Positions 39,550 to 52,100 of a stretch of 64,000 nucleotides of DNA are shown here, piece after piece (position 1 is the first letter of the stretch; every line of letters starts with the position of its first letter). The notes under the pieces are model-generated. The model worked only from the letters and a program-made list of their open reading frames with translations. It did no database searches and had not been told where the DNA came from. The stretch covers positions 2,589,029 to 2,653,028 of the forward strand of contig OZ026843.1 in the NCBI GenBank assembly GCA_964023205.1, given 5' to 3'. Source of the DNA: Lutraria lutraria (taxonomy: Eukaryota > Mollusca > Bivalvia > Venerida > Mactridae). A program made the translations under genes and the position numbers.

Positions 39550-40462
39550 GCATTATATTCATCCTATTACAACAAAAATATATATGAATAATCAATTGAT
39601 CAAATTTCATAACACTCAATATGAACACATTTTCAATACAATTCATACCTTGATAATTTAGCATTTGATATAACAAAACGAAATCCTACATATCTGGTTT
39701 TTCCTATTCACACCTTCCACATTGTTCCACGCTGTTTTACAAACCCATTCCCAACATATGAATACGTAGGAATGACACGGCTTGAGTCGATGCGAACAGG
39801 GATGAATAAAATGTACATTCCTCGTGCTACCCGAGCAGTGTGTTTGAAAGAGTTGATTTAAAGGTATCTATCGTAATGGCTTTTAAGCACTTAAATTCAT
39901 ACGCTATTTTATCTATTTATCTGGTCATAATAATGCAAGAAAAATGCACCCCTTACTACTACAATAGCCTTCTATAGTGACTTTTAGTGAGCAAAGTGTA
40001 TCACCAAAAAATAGGAAGGAAGATTAATATGAATTACTTGATTTACATTGGGAATTAGAATGCTTAAGTCGATGGTACCTTTAAGAATGCTAAATTGTCA
40101 TGGTCAATGAATTGTGTAATCCTTTCGAAATGATTTAAGTTACATATAAACCTCAAACTGCCCATTATGTAAAATATTGGAGTGTCTTCGGCGCTACGCG
40201 CCTCAAACACTCCAATATTTTTCATAATGGACAGTTTTCGGCTTATATCTATCACGTAGACTGTTTATAAACCCCTGAATTGTAGTTGTTTCCCTTGAAA
40301 ATTGATCAGATACTCGATAAGGCCATGTTCACCAAAGTTGGACATGAATGATAATAATAACAACCGCATATTGAAATTTGTGAGTTTGTAGTTTTGAATT
40401 ATCACTTTGTCATTAATTGTAATGCAACATTACGTATAAAAAATACTGAATGATTTACATAC

Positions 40463-40505
40463 CATATAAAAGTATTCCAAGCAATAACGCGAGCAAATAT
40501 TTCAT
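40463..40505 (-). CDS. signal-peptide exon 1 of RPTP copy A
   Basis: The 43-nt exon encodes MKYLLALLLGILLY plus one base, followed by GTATGTAAAT, a good donor. It is intact, but the gene it belongs to is broken downstream. In the minus direction the next homologous exon is at 28,175. Confidence 0.75.
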
Positions 40506-42425
40506 CTTCACATTAGAAAACTCTGTCCAGTTTAACAAAATGCCCCCCTTTTCCTTTGTGAATACATTCGGTATGCGGAACTTAATAAAGTGTATCTAAA
40601 CATACCTGCTGAATAGGTTGCAATGCAAACTAGAATGCTATCAAATATCACCAATAACAAGCATTGAAAGAGCATTTTTTATAATTACTTGTTCTGACGG
40701 GCTATCAACTACACTGTAGAAATGCGGCAAGTCACACATAGCGACTACTTCAATATCAAGGCTATCAGATAACGATCGCTTTGTCGGACCACCTGATTCC
40801 TGATAATGAGACCACTTCAATATGAAGACGGATATTTTGTCCCAATGTTGATCTTTACGCAATATAAAAATACAAATGAAACGAATTAAAATAAGTTTTA
40901 GAGACATTTTTTGTAGGATTTCATTATCATAATGTTCTAAAATCTACCTAGCATTTAGCCCTAATGTGTTCTTTGGGAATAAAAAAAAACATTGTAAATT
41001 TCGTTTCGATAGAATAGCATAATGTTGTTGTTTAAATGCGAAAAGTATAAATAAGGATTGCAATATCAAGAGATTTGATGAGCAGTGAGGTTTTAATTGA
41101 TATGTTATATTGAATTGTGTTCGTTGTCTTCATAAAACATTAGATAAATGCGATTCCAGATTATGTTCGAAGAAATTATAATAATGGAACGTTCTGTTGC
41201 TAAGCTACCGGGGTTTAATCTTGTTTTGTGGGACCAACCTCAAACATATATTGAATTCATCTATTGAATACGATCATTTCTGATCAAAACAGATATGTTG
41301 GCTTTATATATGTTATAATCTTAATAAACTTTGAAACTTTAACTTTGAAACTTCTACACTATGTGTTCATACTTTTGGCATAAAACCTGTATAATGAATG
41401 TATACGTTTTACTGGAATGTTTTTATAAGGAGTTGGATTTCATTAGGTAGTCGGCATTTGTAATCACTTTGTAGTAATACTTTGTGATCATTTTAAGATC
41501 AAAAGAAGAAAGAAAAATGTCTGGATTCGCCATACACTTTATTTATCATCACGTACGTGTTATTATTTTTGTCAATAATGAAATACAATTGTCTTCTTTC
41601 AATGATTATAAACATCACTATACTGTTTTTTAATTTAATAATCATCTTCATCATAATCATCATAATCATCATCAGCATCACCAGCATCATCAGCGACAGC
41701 AACAGGGGTAAGTAGCAAAAATGAAGACGAGATACCATAATAATTACCAGTAAAGTGTTAGTACATGGTAGCTTTGAAGAAATAAACTAATTTTACATGC
41801 TGTGTAAATTATTATATACAACAAAAAAGCTATTAATAAATTCAAACAGATCATTTGAAATATTTTTAAAATGTAGTTTTGGCATTAAAAACTATTACGT
41901 ATAACATATTATGTTGTTACAGATGAACACATTTATTACTAATAATCAGCTCAAATTGACTTATTTGTTCATGACTTTGTGCTGAAATCTTAAAATATTA
42001 TATAGATTGTTACTTGTGCCATTACTATTCTTTCCTTGATCTTGCACAGACAATATGACACCTATTCTCAGATGACTCAGACGTGTACTTTCAAACACTA
42101 ATATGCTCAACATAGGCGATGGTTTGCTGTAACTGAATAAGGCTAGACTAACAGTTCTATAACTTCTAGCTGGAAAGCCAGCAGCGTTGATATGAACACC
42201 CCACCGTATATAATTAAGTGACTGTCGTTAAACCAACCAACAGAAATTAATTTCTCAAACGTAAAATAGCAAGGTACATTCTTTAATTCAACAACACATA
42301 ACACTAACGAGTAAAACCTTTATCGTTCCATATCTTACTCGTGAAACACACCCGCCTTTGAATGTTTATTTTCTTTTTCAAAACATGATGTTTAATCTTT
42401 CACATGACTGAACGTGTGATTTGCA
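40506..42425. promoter_or_regulatory. upstream region of RPTP A, down to the 3' end of lectin/WSC pseudogene B
   Basis: Collinear with 280-1,498. About 610 bp (41,690-42,300) have no counterpart in the left unit. The promoter-like block TTCCGCATACCG lies about 75 bases before the ATG of exon 1. No coding region is supported. Confidence 0.45.
41638..41703. repeat. ATC-rich microsatellite
   Basis: Longer counterpart of the run at 1,339-1,373, with ATCATCATC, CATAATCATC and CAGCATCACC words. Confidence 0.7.
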
Positions 42426-43824
42426 TTACTTCGAGTTTTGAGATGGTGCATCGGATGACAATGCTGCATCATTTTGTGAAAACGGGTCCGTATATACTTC
42501 TACATTCACTTCAGAATAATTTGCATCCATGATATCACAATTCGCAAATGGATTAACTTTGAGTCCGGTTCCGTCTTTTGGCATTCTTGGTTTCCGGGAA
42601 CAAATGCTTTCTTACAAACATTGCGTCTCATACAGCATATTAAGATTGCACTATCAGCTATTATAAAAGCATTTCCTACGAGAGTCACACTAATATATAC
42701 GATTATATCTATTATATATGGCTTGTCCGTACTTGGTGGTAGGAACACATCCACACATGGGTATCGTTTTAGTGTAGAACAATTTCAGGATTGAGGTATA
42801 TTTTGGTACCGATTCTTGTTATACCAAGGCACGTCTTTGAATTGATGTCAGGATGTTGATCGTCTAATATTGCACTTGGCACCTTAAAAACACGAAAAAT
42901 GCCTGTCCAGTATGTTCTATTAGTAGTCAAGACATTGAATTTTAATGGATTGTAAAATGGCACGAACTGACCAAGAATATTTCGACAATTGGATCATGCA
43001 GATGGCAATGACACTGACATTTGTATTACACAATAATATTTAATTATCTCGTTGCTTATGTATTTTCTGTAACACTTTACCTTAGATCAATTTGACCATT
43101 TGTCATAAACGTATACATAGGCATCAGTCATTATTTCCATAGTACTTGGTCTCGAAAAGCATGATCGTGTTTCATCCAGTACCTGACTTCCTGCGTTGAC
43201 TTTAGAAATGGTACACTGTAGTAAATCGGAGGAAGACATGTCCCCTACTTTGGAACGCTAATCAAACACTCTGTACACATTTAGTAGTTTTGACTCTATT
43301 CTATTATAATCCCATGGATACTGAACCTGTTGTGTATTGGCAAAGCAATTTGAATTATAAGAAAATTATCTTGATTCGTTAAAACAATAGCAAATATGGC
43401 CTTCTAGTCCTTTTAGGTTCACAACCATTGACTCATCTTTCGCACAAACTTCCATATATTAGTGCATTACGTTTTTATCACCATGTAGTTGATAAGTTGG
43501 TACCTAATATGAGGTTTTGAGATCCGCGCATCCGGACCAAGCAAGCAAGTACTTGCTGTAACTCACATAGTCATGACCCCATGCTGTTTCCTCGTCACTT
43601 AGACCAACAGTTTATATTTTTCTGGGGTCTAGATTAACAAGCCGTCCGTTATCAATCAATTTATCATGTTTAACCAATCCACCGTTATGTTCACACCTAA
43701 ATTCCGCATCTTTTGCATTAACAAGATCTTGACTACTGTGAAACAAACAATTACACAAAGTTAATATGTTTAACACCAAATATATTCTGACGATGGTAGA
43801 CAATCTAAACGATTTTAGAAACAT
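42426..43824 (-). pseudogene. lectin/WSC membrane receptor pseudogene B
   Basis: From ATG at 43,824 it reads a signal peptide (MFLKSFRLSTIVRIYLVLN), then SSQDLVNAKDAEFRCEHNGG (C-type-lectin-like start), then a WSC-like part with WSGCADLKTS, MEVCAK and GLEGHICYCFNES. A second exon begins at 42,966 after an AG (TYWTGIF, CLGI, then NCSTLKRYPCV), followed by a membrane span (IIDIIVYISVTLVGNAF) and a tail ANYSEVNVEVYTDP ending TAA at 42,426-42,428. It has three in-frame stops in the first exon (43,612, about 43,520, about 43,466). A one-base shift precedes NCST and another falls in the tail after EPDSK. AATAAA occurs near 42,366. The ancestral role was probably ligand binding at the cell surface. 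Confidence 0.7.
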
Positions 43825-44022
43825 CTTGATACACGACGTACTCTTAGATGAAAACTGAAGAAGCGAATACAAGAAAACTTAAGTTGGTCCTTACGGGTGA
43901 TAATGTATGCCCAATATAAATAAAGGGAAACAGAATTATGTTGCTGTATAGATATATATGTATATAAACAGGACGTGATAAGTACCACAATGCACAAATT
44001 ATTATACTTCACTGTCTTTAAC

Positions 44023-44109
44023 AGCGCTAAATCCACACTAACCGTTCAAGCAGCGCTAAATCCACACTAACCGTTCAAGCAGCGCTAAATCCACACTAAC
44101 CGTTCAAGC
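44023..44109. repeat. three tandem copies of a 29-bp unit
   Basis: The unit starts AGCGCTAAATCCACACTAAC and ends CGTTCAAGC. The three copies (44,023, 44,052, 44,081) are identical by eye. Unit A has it only once, so the expansion is recent. It lies about 200 bases upstream of the lectin/WSC ATG. Confidence 0.9.
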
Positions 44110-45510
44110 AGCGCAAAACCGAAATGTACACGATCTGACAGATATTCTGATCAAACCCAGACAAAACGCATTTTGTTCACTAAAGCATAACAAGCGGTGT
44201 ACAAGTGTTGAAACAACAAAATGGATTAGAATAAGAACAATTCAAACGAGAACCGTGATTTACATATTGATAACAAACAAACACCATGTACATTTAAATG
44301 AAAAAGTAATTATATGTTTTCTATTTGATAGGTATTTACTATAAACTAAATGATTCATTTAAAGTCACAGTCAGTAGATCTAACGCTCTACCCATTAAGT
44401 TAAGCGAACGGGTTGGTTCTTGTGTAAACTACATTAGTAATCTGAGCAGCGATTCGTCTCCTAAACATTTGTATATATTTTCATCTTGCTTAGAATATTG
44501 AAATTCCTCTCATATAATTATGATTAAAACTATATAAAAGTTGATAAATAATTATAGTTGTTAAGGTCGTCGCGTAGCAAAAAGGGACATAGAGTTAATC
44601 ACGCAGTAGAATATGCAAATACTAAGTACGTAATTAGTTGTTCCAGTTTCATATTTTGTTAACATCCATAAAACTGGTGTTCATTAATTTCAATAATCCT
44701 TCGAAAATACCTCTAGTTAAGATTCCTCATGCCGATCAATAGTTGAGTGAACCAAACAACTCTAAATAAATTTCTGTCAAACGAAAAACAACTCTTTCAT
44801 AGATTTATTTACAGAATACATACAGTATTAGTTACATTAATAACATTCGAACATTTATCAGAAAAAAAACATCAAATAAGACTTTATATGACAACATTGA
44901 ATCTAATACTAAAAACAAAAAAACGCTTGTTTTGTTGGTATAGCATTCATATGCCCGTGAACGTAATTTTGAATTAAATGTTAGCATCTACACAAACTGT
45001 AATGACATATAGACTGTGCCTTTGTACGACAGGTTTGGGTGAATAAATGCATATTAACAGTGAATTCTGACAAAAACATATAATCCGAGTTAGTTGAGAT
45101 TAAGCAGGTTAAAGTTAAATGTAAACGCCCTTCTAAAACAGACACAGATAGTCAAACAATCCATCCCTTTATAATTATATTTACATAATATTATCTTACA
45201 TTTGTACTAACATTATATGCTTCCTCTATGATTGATGAAAACACGTTATGTAATTCACAACAGCTGGGAGATGTGTATATTTAAAATACAATTATTTCTG
45301 CCTGGTTTTGCCGAAGGAAGACAAAAAAACCCATCATATTCCAAAAGTTATTTCCATGCCAAAAATATCCACTCCGCATCACGGTGTATGAGTGAATTTT
45401 ATCCCAATGATCGAACATAGCTCGTAGGTTTTGACTGTAGATCTTTCGATGAATATTGTGTATTTTATGTAGTATTAAGCATTTACAGTCGATATTTTCT
45501 CTCTTTTCTT

Positions 45511-45658
45511 TGATGTTCGAATTACGGGATTTTGCTTACTGTGTAAGGGAATATGCGAGCTATATTAGCTAGTCCTTACAGTTTTATGCCGATTGGTGGG
45601 TTGGTATTTTTTTAGTCTTTATGCTCCCTTTGTATATGTTTTTGTATTATGTATTGCA
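45511..45658. other. conserved non-coding block, partner of 15,725-15,871
   Basis: Nearly identical to the left-unit copy, as described there. Confidence 0.6.
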
Positions 45659-46039
45659 ATGGACATTGTTACTCAGTCTACTGCTATGTTGTCTGTGTGT
45701 AAATGAATATTTGTAAATTGTTAAGTACATATAGAATTTCGTCCGTTTTCATTTTCTTCCAAGTAACGTTTCCCAGTATACGTCATTTTATGATTGTTGT
45801 TCAATATATTATAGATGAATTAAATTGTATCTCTCGTAAATACTCAGTCATCGCGATCCAACTGTATCCTCATTTACATGACACATACATGTCTAATTTG
45901 AATGTTGTCATTGATATATTAAAACCATCTTAAACAAATAAAAGCATCCTTGTGTTGAGGGTTTAACAAAGTTAACGCCTAAGTAGTTAGCAAGTATCAG
46001 TTGCAGCTACATCCTGTCTGATGGTCACCAATGTTCCAT

Positions 46040-46111
46040 TCATTGTTCTTGGGAGATAGCAGACTCAGCTATGTATGTACATGCAAGCGAAAAGCACGAC
46101 TCAAGTTGATC
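46040..46111 (-). CDS. RPTP B exon 22
   Basis: 72 nt, residues 1593-1615, ending AAISQEQ-like then TGA. DQLESCFSLACTYI matches the helix that closes PTP domains. The acceptor TTTCAG precedes it. Confidence 0.85.
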   Translation of the reverse strand, partial: DQLESCFSLACTYIAESAISQEQ

Positions 46112-49100
46112 CTGAAATACAATGATAACAATGTAACAAAAAGAAAATATTCAATCTCCATCTATACACTCAATAACCTGATTGAGTCTTGGGGACATTT
46201 TCATATACATGTTGTAGCTTAGACAGGAATACATAAACTAAATAGATATTGCAAGTTGTACACATTTCAGACATTTAACAACTGGCACAAGAGCTGATTT
46301 TAAAAAATAAATCCTAAGATTTTGGCGAGAAACAGTTCTCAACCTCAGACTCACCATTTTATACCGTACAAGTTGATGCTTTTATGAAATACATTTGTAT
46401 GATATACATACGCTAGTTATATATCTATGGATATTTTAGTTAGTTTATTATTTTAATACAGTACCCTGTAATGTCTTTGAAAAAAGAACTTTCCTGACAT
46501 TTATGCTATTAAAAAGTTGTCAAGACGGAATAAATATGAGTTGCTTACCGAGGTCGGAATTGCAGCTGGAAGACGTGCCAGAATAGTTCTGACAATACAT
46601 GTTACACTCAGCTCATTTTCTGTATCCAATCTATCTATAATATTGTTAAGTGTGCAGAACAACCCACTTTGTTCAGATCCATTCCTATTAAACATATCAA
46701 CCTCATAGTTATAACTAAACTTATTCAATGGATCTGCGTTAGAAAGATCGTGACAAGAAAAACGGCTATATCTGAACCCCTCCCTCTTCTTACCATAAAG
46801 TCTTTTTAGATTAATTAAGACAAAGTTTAAATTGTGAGGGTACACATTATAGCCAATCGAATAGTGGAAAGAAGGGGACAATACGAACGTTTATCGAGGA
46901 AAATGAATTTAACACATTTTAGATAATTAGCTAAACCAGAAGAAATTTAAAAGCCGACTAAATATGTTTTAGCAACGATAACCCCTTTCTAGAAAGTTAT
47001 TGAAGAAATAGAATACTTGCATGCAGTGTACTAGTAGCCGCTTTTCTGATGACTTATTCACATACTTCCGGCATAGCAACACTAACTTTAGCAGATTCTT
47101 CACATTTGGTACATTCTTCACTATTTTCCAACCCTTGTATTCTATCATTGTAATATCTCGTACTTCACTATCTTTGTTTGTCTAAAATGGAATGATTTAT
47201 TTAATGAATTAGTGAATTTCGAAATTAATTGTTTTATTGAGATTATAGATTCAAATGAAATAAAAGAACGGATTCAAGGAAGGAAATGAAGTGAATTAAA
47301 TATCCAGTTTGGGCAGCCATGTTCAAACGTAAAATACCTGTAAACGTCAGAAAATTTTATTTTTTATAATTTTATTTATTTCCAGCTTTGTCACAATACA
47401 TTATTATCATACAAACACAGTGTTACAGAACGTCAGAAAATTACTCCAGTCCTACATTTGCAATTTGTTTGAGGATACCTTTTTAATTACATTGTATTTT
47501 TAAAAACAGAGAACTCCAAAATTAATTAATTTGTATAAAAGTTATCTTAATATCATACCAAAACCACAGGAAATTCGTGCATTTTCCCGGCTTTAGAACA
47601 ATAAGAAATAAAAGGCAAATTACATTTGTAATGAGTTTGTCATTTTTGAAACTTTCCAAAAGTTTTCATGTAAGACTTACCTGTTTCACTTCCAGTTTCA
47701 ATGTACGAGTAATGTAATCAATGTCCGACCTTTTGTCTTCTTCAACATTGGTGACCTTTACATTGCCAATAGTAATATGTTTCTTGTGTTTTGGCCAATA
47801 GTATCCCAAGGTCTGTACGAATATATATACGAAAGAAAATCAAAGATCATGGTGCCAAATTTATGAGTATTTTCAATATTTGGTTGTAATTTTGAAAAAA
47901 AAAATTAATACGTGAATTGATTTAAAGATTTAGAGCTTTAGTTCATCATATGCATTGATTAGTTTTTAATTTTGAATTAGTTGCACTATATTTTCAGATG
48001 CATTAACTATCGTCGAAATAAACGTGAACAATGTCCAGTATATTTTTAAGTTTTCATTTCCTCAAGTCATTTTGAAGTTGTTTCCCTTTATCTTGATATC
48101 AGATGTAATGTATTATACAAACATAACGTATCACGAAAACTTGAAAATGCTGTAGTTTGTTAACCAATCTTGTATTGGACAATTAAGTCATAAAAAGATA
48201 CCCAATAGTATGGAAGTGGTCAATCTGGAATGCAATCCCTATTGAATAAAACATCAATGGGTTATATGTATTTCATCAAGTTGCAAGTCAATGAATGAAA
48301 TATCCTTGCCTTATCGTTTGGATCTAAATTGTTCAACATAACAACTGTGTCACATTTACGATGCAGCAACAATTGGCAAAAGTCTGAGAGTGTGTCTGGT
48401 GTTGGCATCTGTGTAGCTATCATAGTCTCCCGACACTTGAAAGACTAAAGGTATAGATACAAATTACTAATAATGTCCAAAGAACGCTTAAAATTTCTTA
48501 ACGTGTGAGATGAACTTGATAAAAAAAAATATTGCTATTTTCATCAGTTTCTTAATTTGTGAATTTTAATACTAACGAATGTAACTGTGTTTAAGCGAAT
48601 ATCCCTACTCAAAAGACACAAGACACAAAAGTGCAAATTTATGATTTAGGTTCAGAGTAAACAATATGTGTTTTAAAACACGATGACCCATCAGGGTGGC
48701 CTTGATTTGAAAATGCACAGGTCCTGGAAAAAACGATGAAATTTCGTTTACCAAACAACAACCATACACCGTTTGCATTTTTATATTCATTTCCTTACTT
48801 ATTCTGACAATCTAATAAAACTGTTTCGTTGAAATTCTCTGGAAGGTATGTTAAGTTTTCATGTTGACTTAAAACTAGTACAAATAACATGTACTTACAT
48901 CAAAAACCACAGCATTGATGTACGCTCCATTGGGCAAGTCAGCTCGAAATGAAGCGTCTACAATGGTAAAATGAGATAAAAGTTATTTGAACAGGTTTTT
49001 CACTTCAGTGACAAAAATTGGTAGGCAATTAACTTAACCAGTTCTCTGGATTCTATGTAAGTATTTGCCAGTTCCAATGCAAGTATCATCCAATATCCAT

Positions 49101-52100
49101 ACGTGTCAGGATGAATCCATCGAATCTTCGATAGAAGACAATGTAAAGGTATAATGTTTTCCACCAAAGCGACACATAGAATATGTGCGGTATCCAGGGC
49201 TCAACTCGCACACCCAAGGTCAGTACACATGTACCTAACTTATTAGGATAAAATAAGATCTGCACTTTAAACATTAGAAATCAACTTATACATAATATAA
49301 CAATTAAGCATCCTACCCATTGGATTTACTCCGATTTCCAACTATTTCTTTTTCTTTGATCAAGGAAAATACATTTAAAGAAAGCGTCATTGATACAAAA
49401 CACCTGCCATAACTGTTTGAGAAGGTAAAATAACTACGAGCAATAAGAATAAAAGTTGACTGTACACAAACGTACCTGGAACATCACTTGTGGGTCGATC
49501 CTTTCTTCGACCTTCCTGTACTACATCTAGAGAAGCTATATCCGATGTATCTAGTGTGAGAGAGTCTCGCAAGTTCTGAATATATACAAATTAAATGGTA
49601 GTTACAAAAATTGCATTACAATTCCTGTGGATACAACTATATCAAGAGAAGTCCGTGGTAAGGTTATTTTTGTGATCATTTTATCGAATTTTTTAATTCG
49701 GTTTATTGCATATGAAGCGCTATATAACTCAATAACGCATTACATAATATTTCATTGTTGGTAAATTCAAAACAAATATTAATTGTTTAGTGCAATCGAA
49801 TAGTTTAAGGTAACACAACACATTACCTTGAATAAATATTCTATCTTTTGTTTACCACCTTGTTCTATGTCCACTTTCCTTAAACGTGTCAACATATCTT
49901 GCAGCGACGAACGGTTCACAAGCTGACATTCCAAAGCAAACGACTGGGCAAGAGTTTTGTACAAAAAGTCATATTGGTCCTGGAAGTAATACGTTGAATA
50001 GTAATGAGTACCATGAGGTTTTATTTCAGTGGAGTTAACGCCGTTTTTCAACGTCATTTAAGTTATATAAGGCATACCACTAGACCAAGACCGCTGAGTA
50101 CCACGAGACCTCAATATATACATCACTAGAAGATACGATCATTATCATAATGAATTTTGTATCCATATCGAGTTGAAATGTTGTTAAAGAAATGACATCT
50201 CCTTTTATAAAAAGGGTTATTGAATGTATATATAGAACCTAAAAAATGGTCGAAAATGGACATTGTAACATATTTAATTAAGTTGTGCAGTTGAAGACTC
50301 GGTGTCTCAACATTGAAGTGCTTTTTGTGATGTTTCAATGTTACATATGAGGGGGAAATAGAGGAAGGAAAAAGGAAATGTTTGGTCGATTTACTGACAG
50401 AATTTCGTACAACTTACACTGTCACGAACCATGTCCACTCGTTGTTCTCTCAGTTGTTCAACACATTTATAGACATTTACATAACCTGTTTCTGTTCCTT
50501 CGTCAGTCAGGTAATCAAGACCAATGAACACACCAGTTCTACCAACACCAGCCCTATACGATATAACGTATGCTTTAGTATTCAAGAGCAGTGAAACATG
50601 TGAAAAAAGTCCACCATAGGGAAAGATGAAATGTTGTCTTTTTGACAGGTGGTCCTTATTCAGAGGTCAGTTCCTTCTTTACAATCAACGACAATTTTAA
50701 AATAATGAAGGTTATCAATGACATAGATATGTACAATTTGGCAATGCAATATAACGTTCATGCGTACAATCGACGGTGTTAAATGAAGTAATACTATGGT
50801 CAATGTTCAATGAATAACATACATGCAATGGTCGGTGTCAAATGAAGTATCTACACATAGTGGACAGTGTTAATAATGTACACAAATGAAATGGGTGGTG
50901 TTTAGTAAATGCGTTCTATCAATAGACAGTAGTTATTGAAATACATACGTGCAATGGACAACTACAGGGTCACCTGTAGTATTTGAACCTCTCAAGGACC
51001 TGTAGTTCTGATAGAACTCAATGAAAGATATAGCAGATGCTGGACAACCACGTTTTGGCCAGTCAGTAAACTGATAATGTAAGAGATTCATCTCCTCTTC
51101 TTCTGTATCCTTAATATACATAGAAATAAACCTGGATTACCGATAATCTGTCATACTAGCAAATAAGGACACCTTGTCGACGAAATCATCTTATAATCAC
51201 ACATTCAATTCCAAAATTAACGAAATATTTTGTTAACATGATACTTGAATATAAAACGTGTTTTTATTCTTCCTTTGCGGCCTTTATTCACAAATTCGGT
51301 TGTTTCTAATATACATTGAAATGCCGAATTTTGAAATATCATGTATAAATCTAAAGATTATATCGACGTATATCATGTAACTGCATTCAGATTGCTTGTA
51401 GCTTTGTCATAACTCATATTGTATGATATCGTACTCACATGTTTTATTTTCATTTTTCGCACTGTGTAGATTACGTACACATCACATGATACGCATGTCA
51501 CATTGATATTATCGTATGTTGCATTACTTCCGGTGTCTGGCCAATACTTCTCAGATGCCGAATTCTTGAATAGAGAAGAGTGTTCACACAATACATAGTA
51601 ACAAGATTAAATAAAAAGGTAACTGAATACAAGACTTGGTCGTAGGAACCGTGGGCCTAGGTGGCTTAGACTCCCCACCCTAATGTTTTTGACTGTTATG
51701 CTTTTATAACGGGTTATAACTGATTCTTCCCCCATTGTGAGACAAAATCTAAAACTTTTCCCGCCATTCATTTGGCCTTAACCTAGCCCTCCCCATCCCC
51801 AATCTTAAATTGCTTCCTTCAAAAGCCTGTAAGACTTTTTATGATACAGTGTAGCCATTATTTAAACAATATACGGTTTAATTGTTACATCGAAACGAAC
51901 CTGTTCATCATCAATTGTAGACAACATGATAATCATTGGACATTGCTGCTCCCAAACCATTAACCAGAAATCATTAACTGTGGATTTAGCAGGAGCTGAA
52001 ATTTATCATGATAGAATTATAAATTAATATTATGATTTCATGGATATCGATACGAACTGGTGCTTTTCTTTGAAAGCATGTACCCGAGATAAGGTAAAGA

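Larger units (their letters stand above)
38871..40254. repeat. 1,384-bp repeat R, copy 2
   Basis: Same boundaries and length as 31,617-33,000, and not inside the inverted-repeat element. It starts TTAAATCATTTCTGTGACG. The right end carries a hairpin of AATATTGGAGTGT and ACACTCCAATATT around GGCGCTACGCGCC. Confidence 0.8.
28176..40462. other. intron 1 of RPTP A, greatly expanded by transposons
   Basis: The equivalent intron of copy B is 2.1 kb; this one is 12.3 kb. Listed elements account for over half. Remnants of the ancestral intron are visible near 35,900-36,060 and 40,300-40,462, matching 60,960-61,457 and 1-236. In the other parts (28,180-28,560, 28,993-29,465, 33,221-34,375, 36,060-37,395, 38,133-38,870) I find no gene and no repeat I can name. 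Confidence 0.65.
16238..40505 (-). pseudogene. RPTP copy A, decayed EGF-repeat receptor tyrosine phosphatase
   Basis: All 22 exons of copy B have counterparts: 40,463-40,505; 27,733-28,175; 26,987-27,207; 26,053-26,719; 25,470-25,593; 24,921-25,021; 24,381-24,555; 23,930-24,017; 23,310-23,670; 22,455-22,491; 21,975-22,069; 21,538-21,663; 21,078-21,238; 20,602-20,737; 19,900-20,052; 19,549-19,648; 18,974-19,032; 18,478-18,603; 17,854-17,985; 17,278-17,438; 16,841-16,976; 16,238-16,309. Lesions: exon 2 truncated, with a 2-nt deletion; exon 4 has +1, -5 and +2 shifts; exon 7 is 1 nt and exon 9 is 4 nt off frame; acceptor AG is lost before exons 5, 7 and 15; the exon 19 donor is weakened to GTCTTT. 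It could still be transcribed but cannot give the full receptor. Confidence 0.85.
43825..46039. other. intergenic: upstream of lectin/WSC B, downstream of RPTP B
   Basis: No gene is seen. Collinear with 13,856-16,237. It contains the 29-bp triplication and the conserved block listed separately. Confidence 0.6.
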
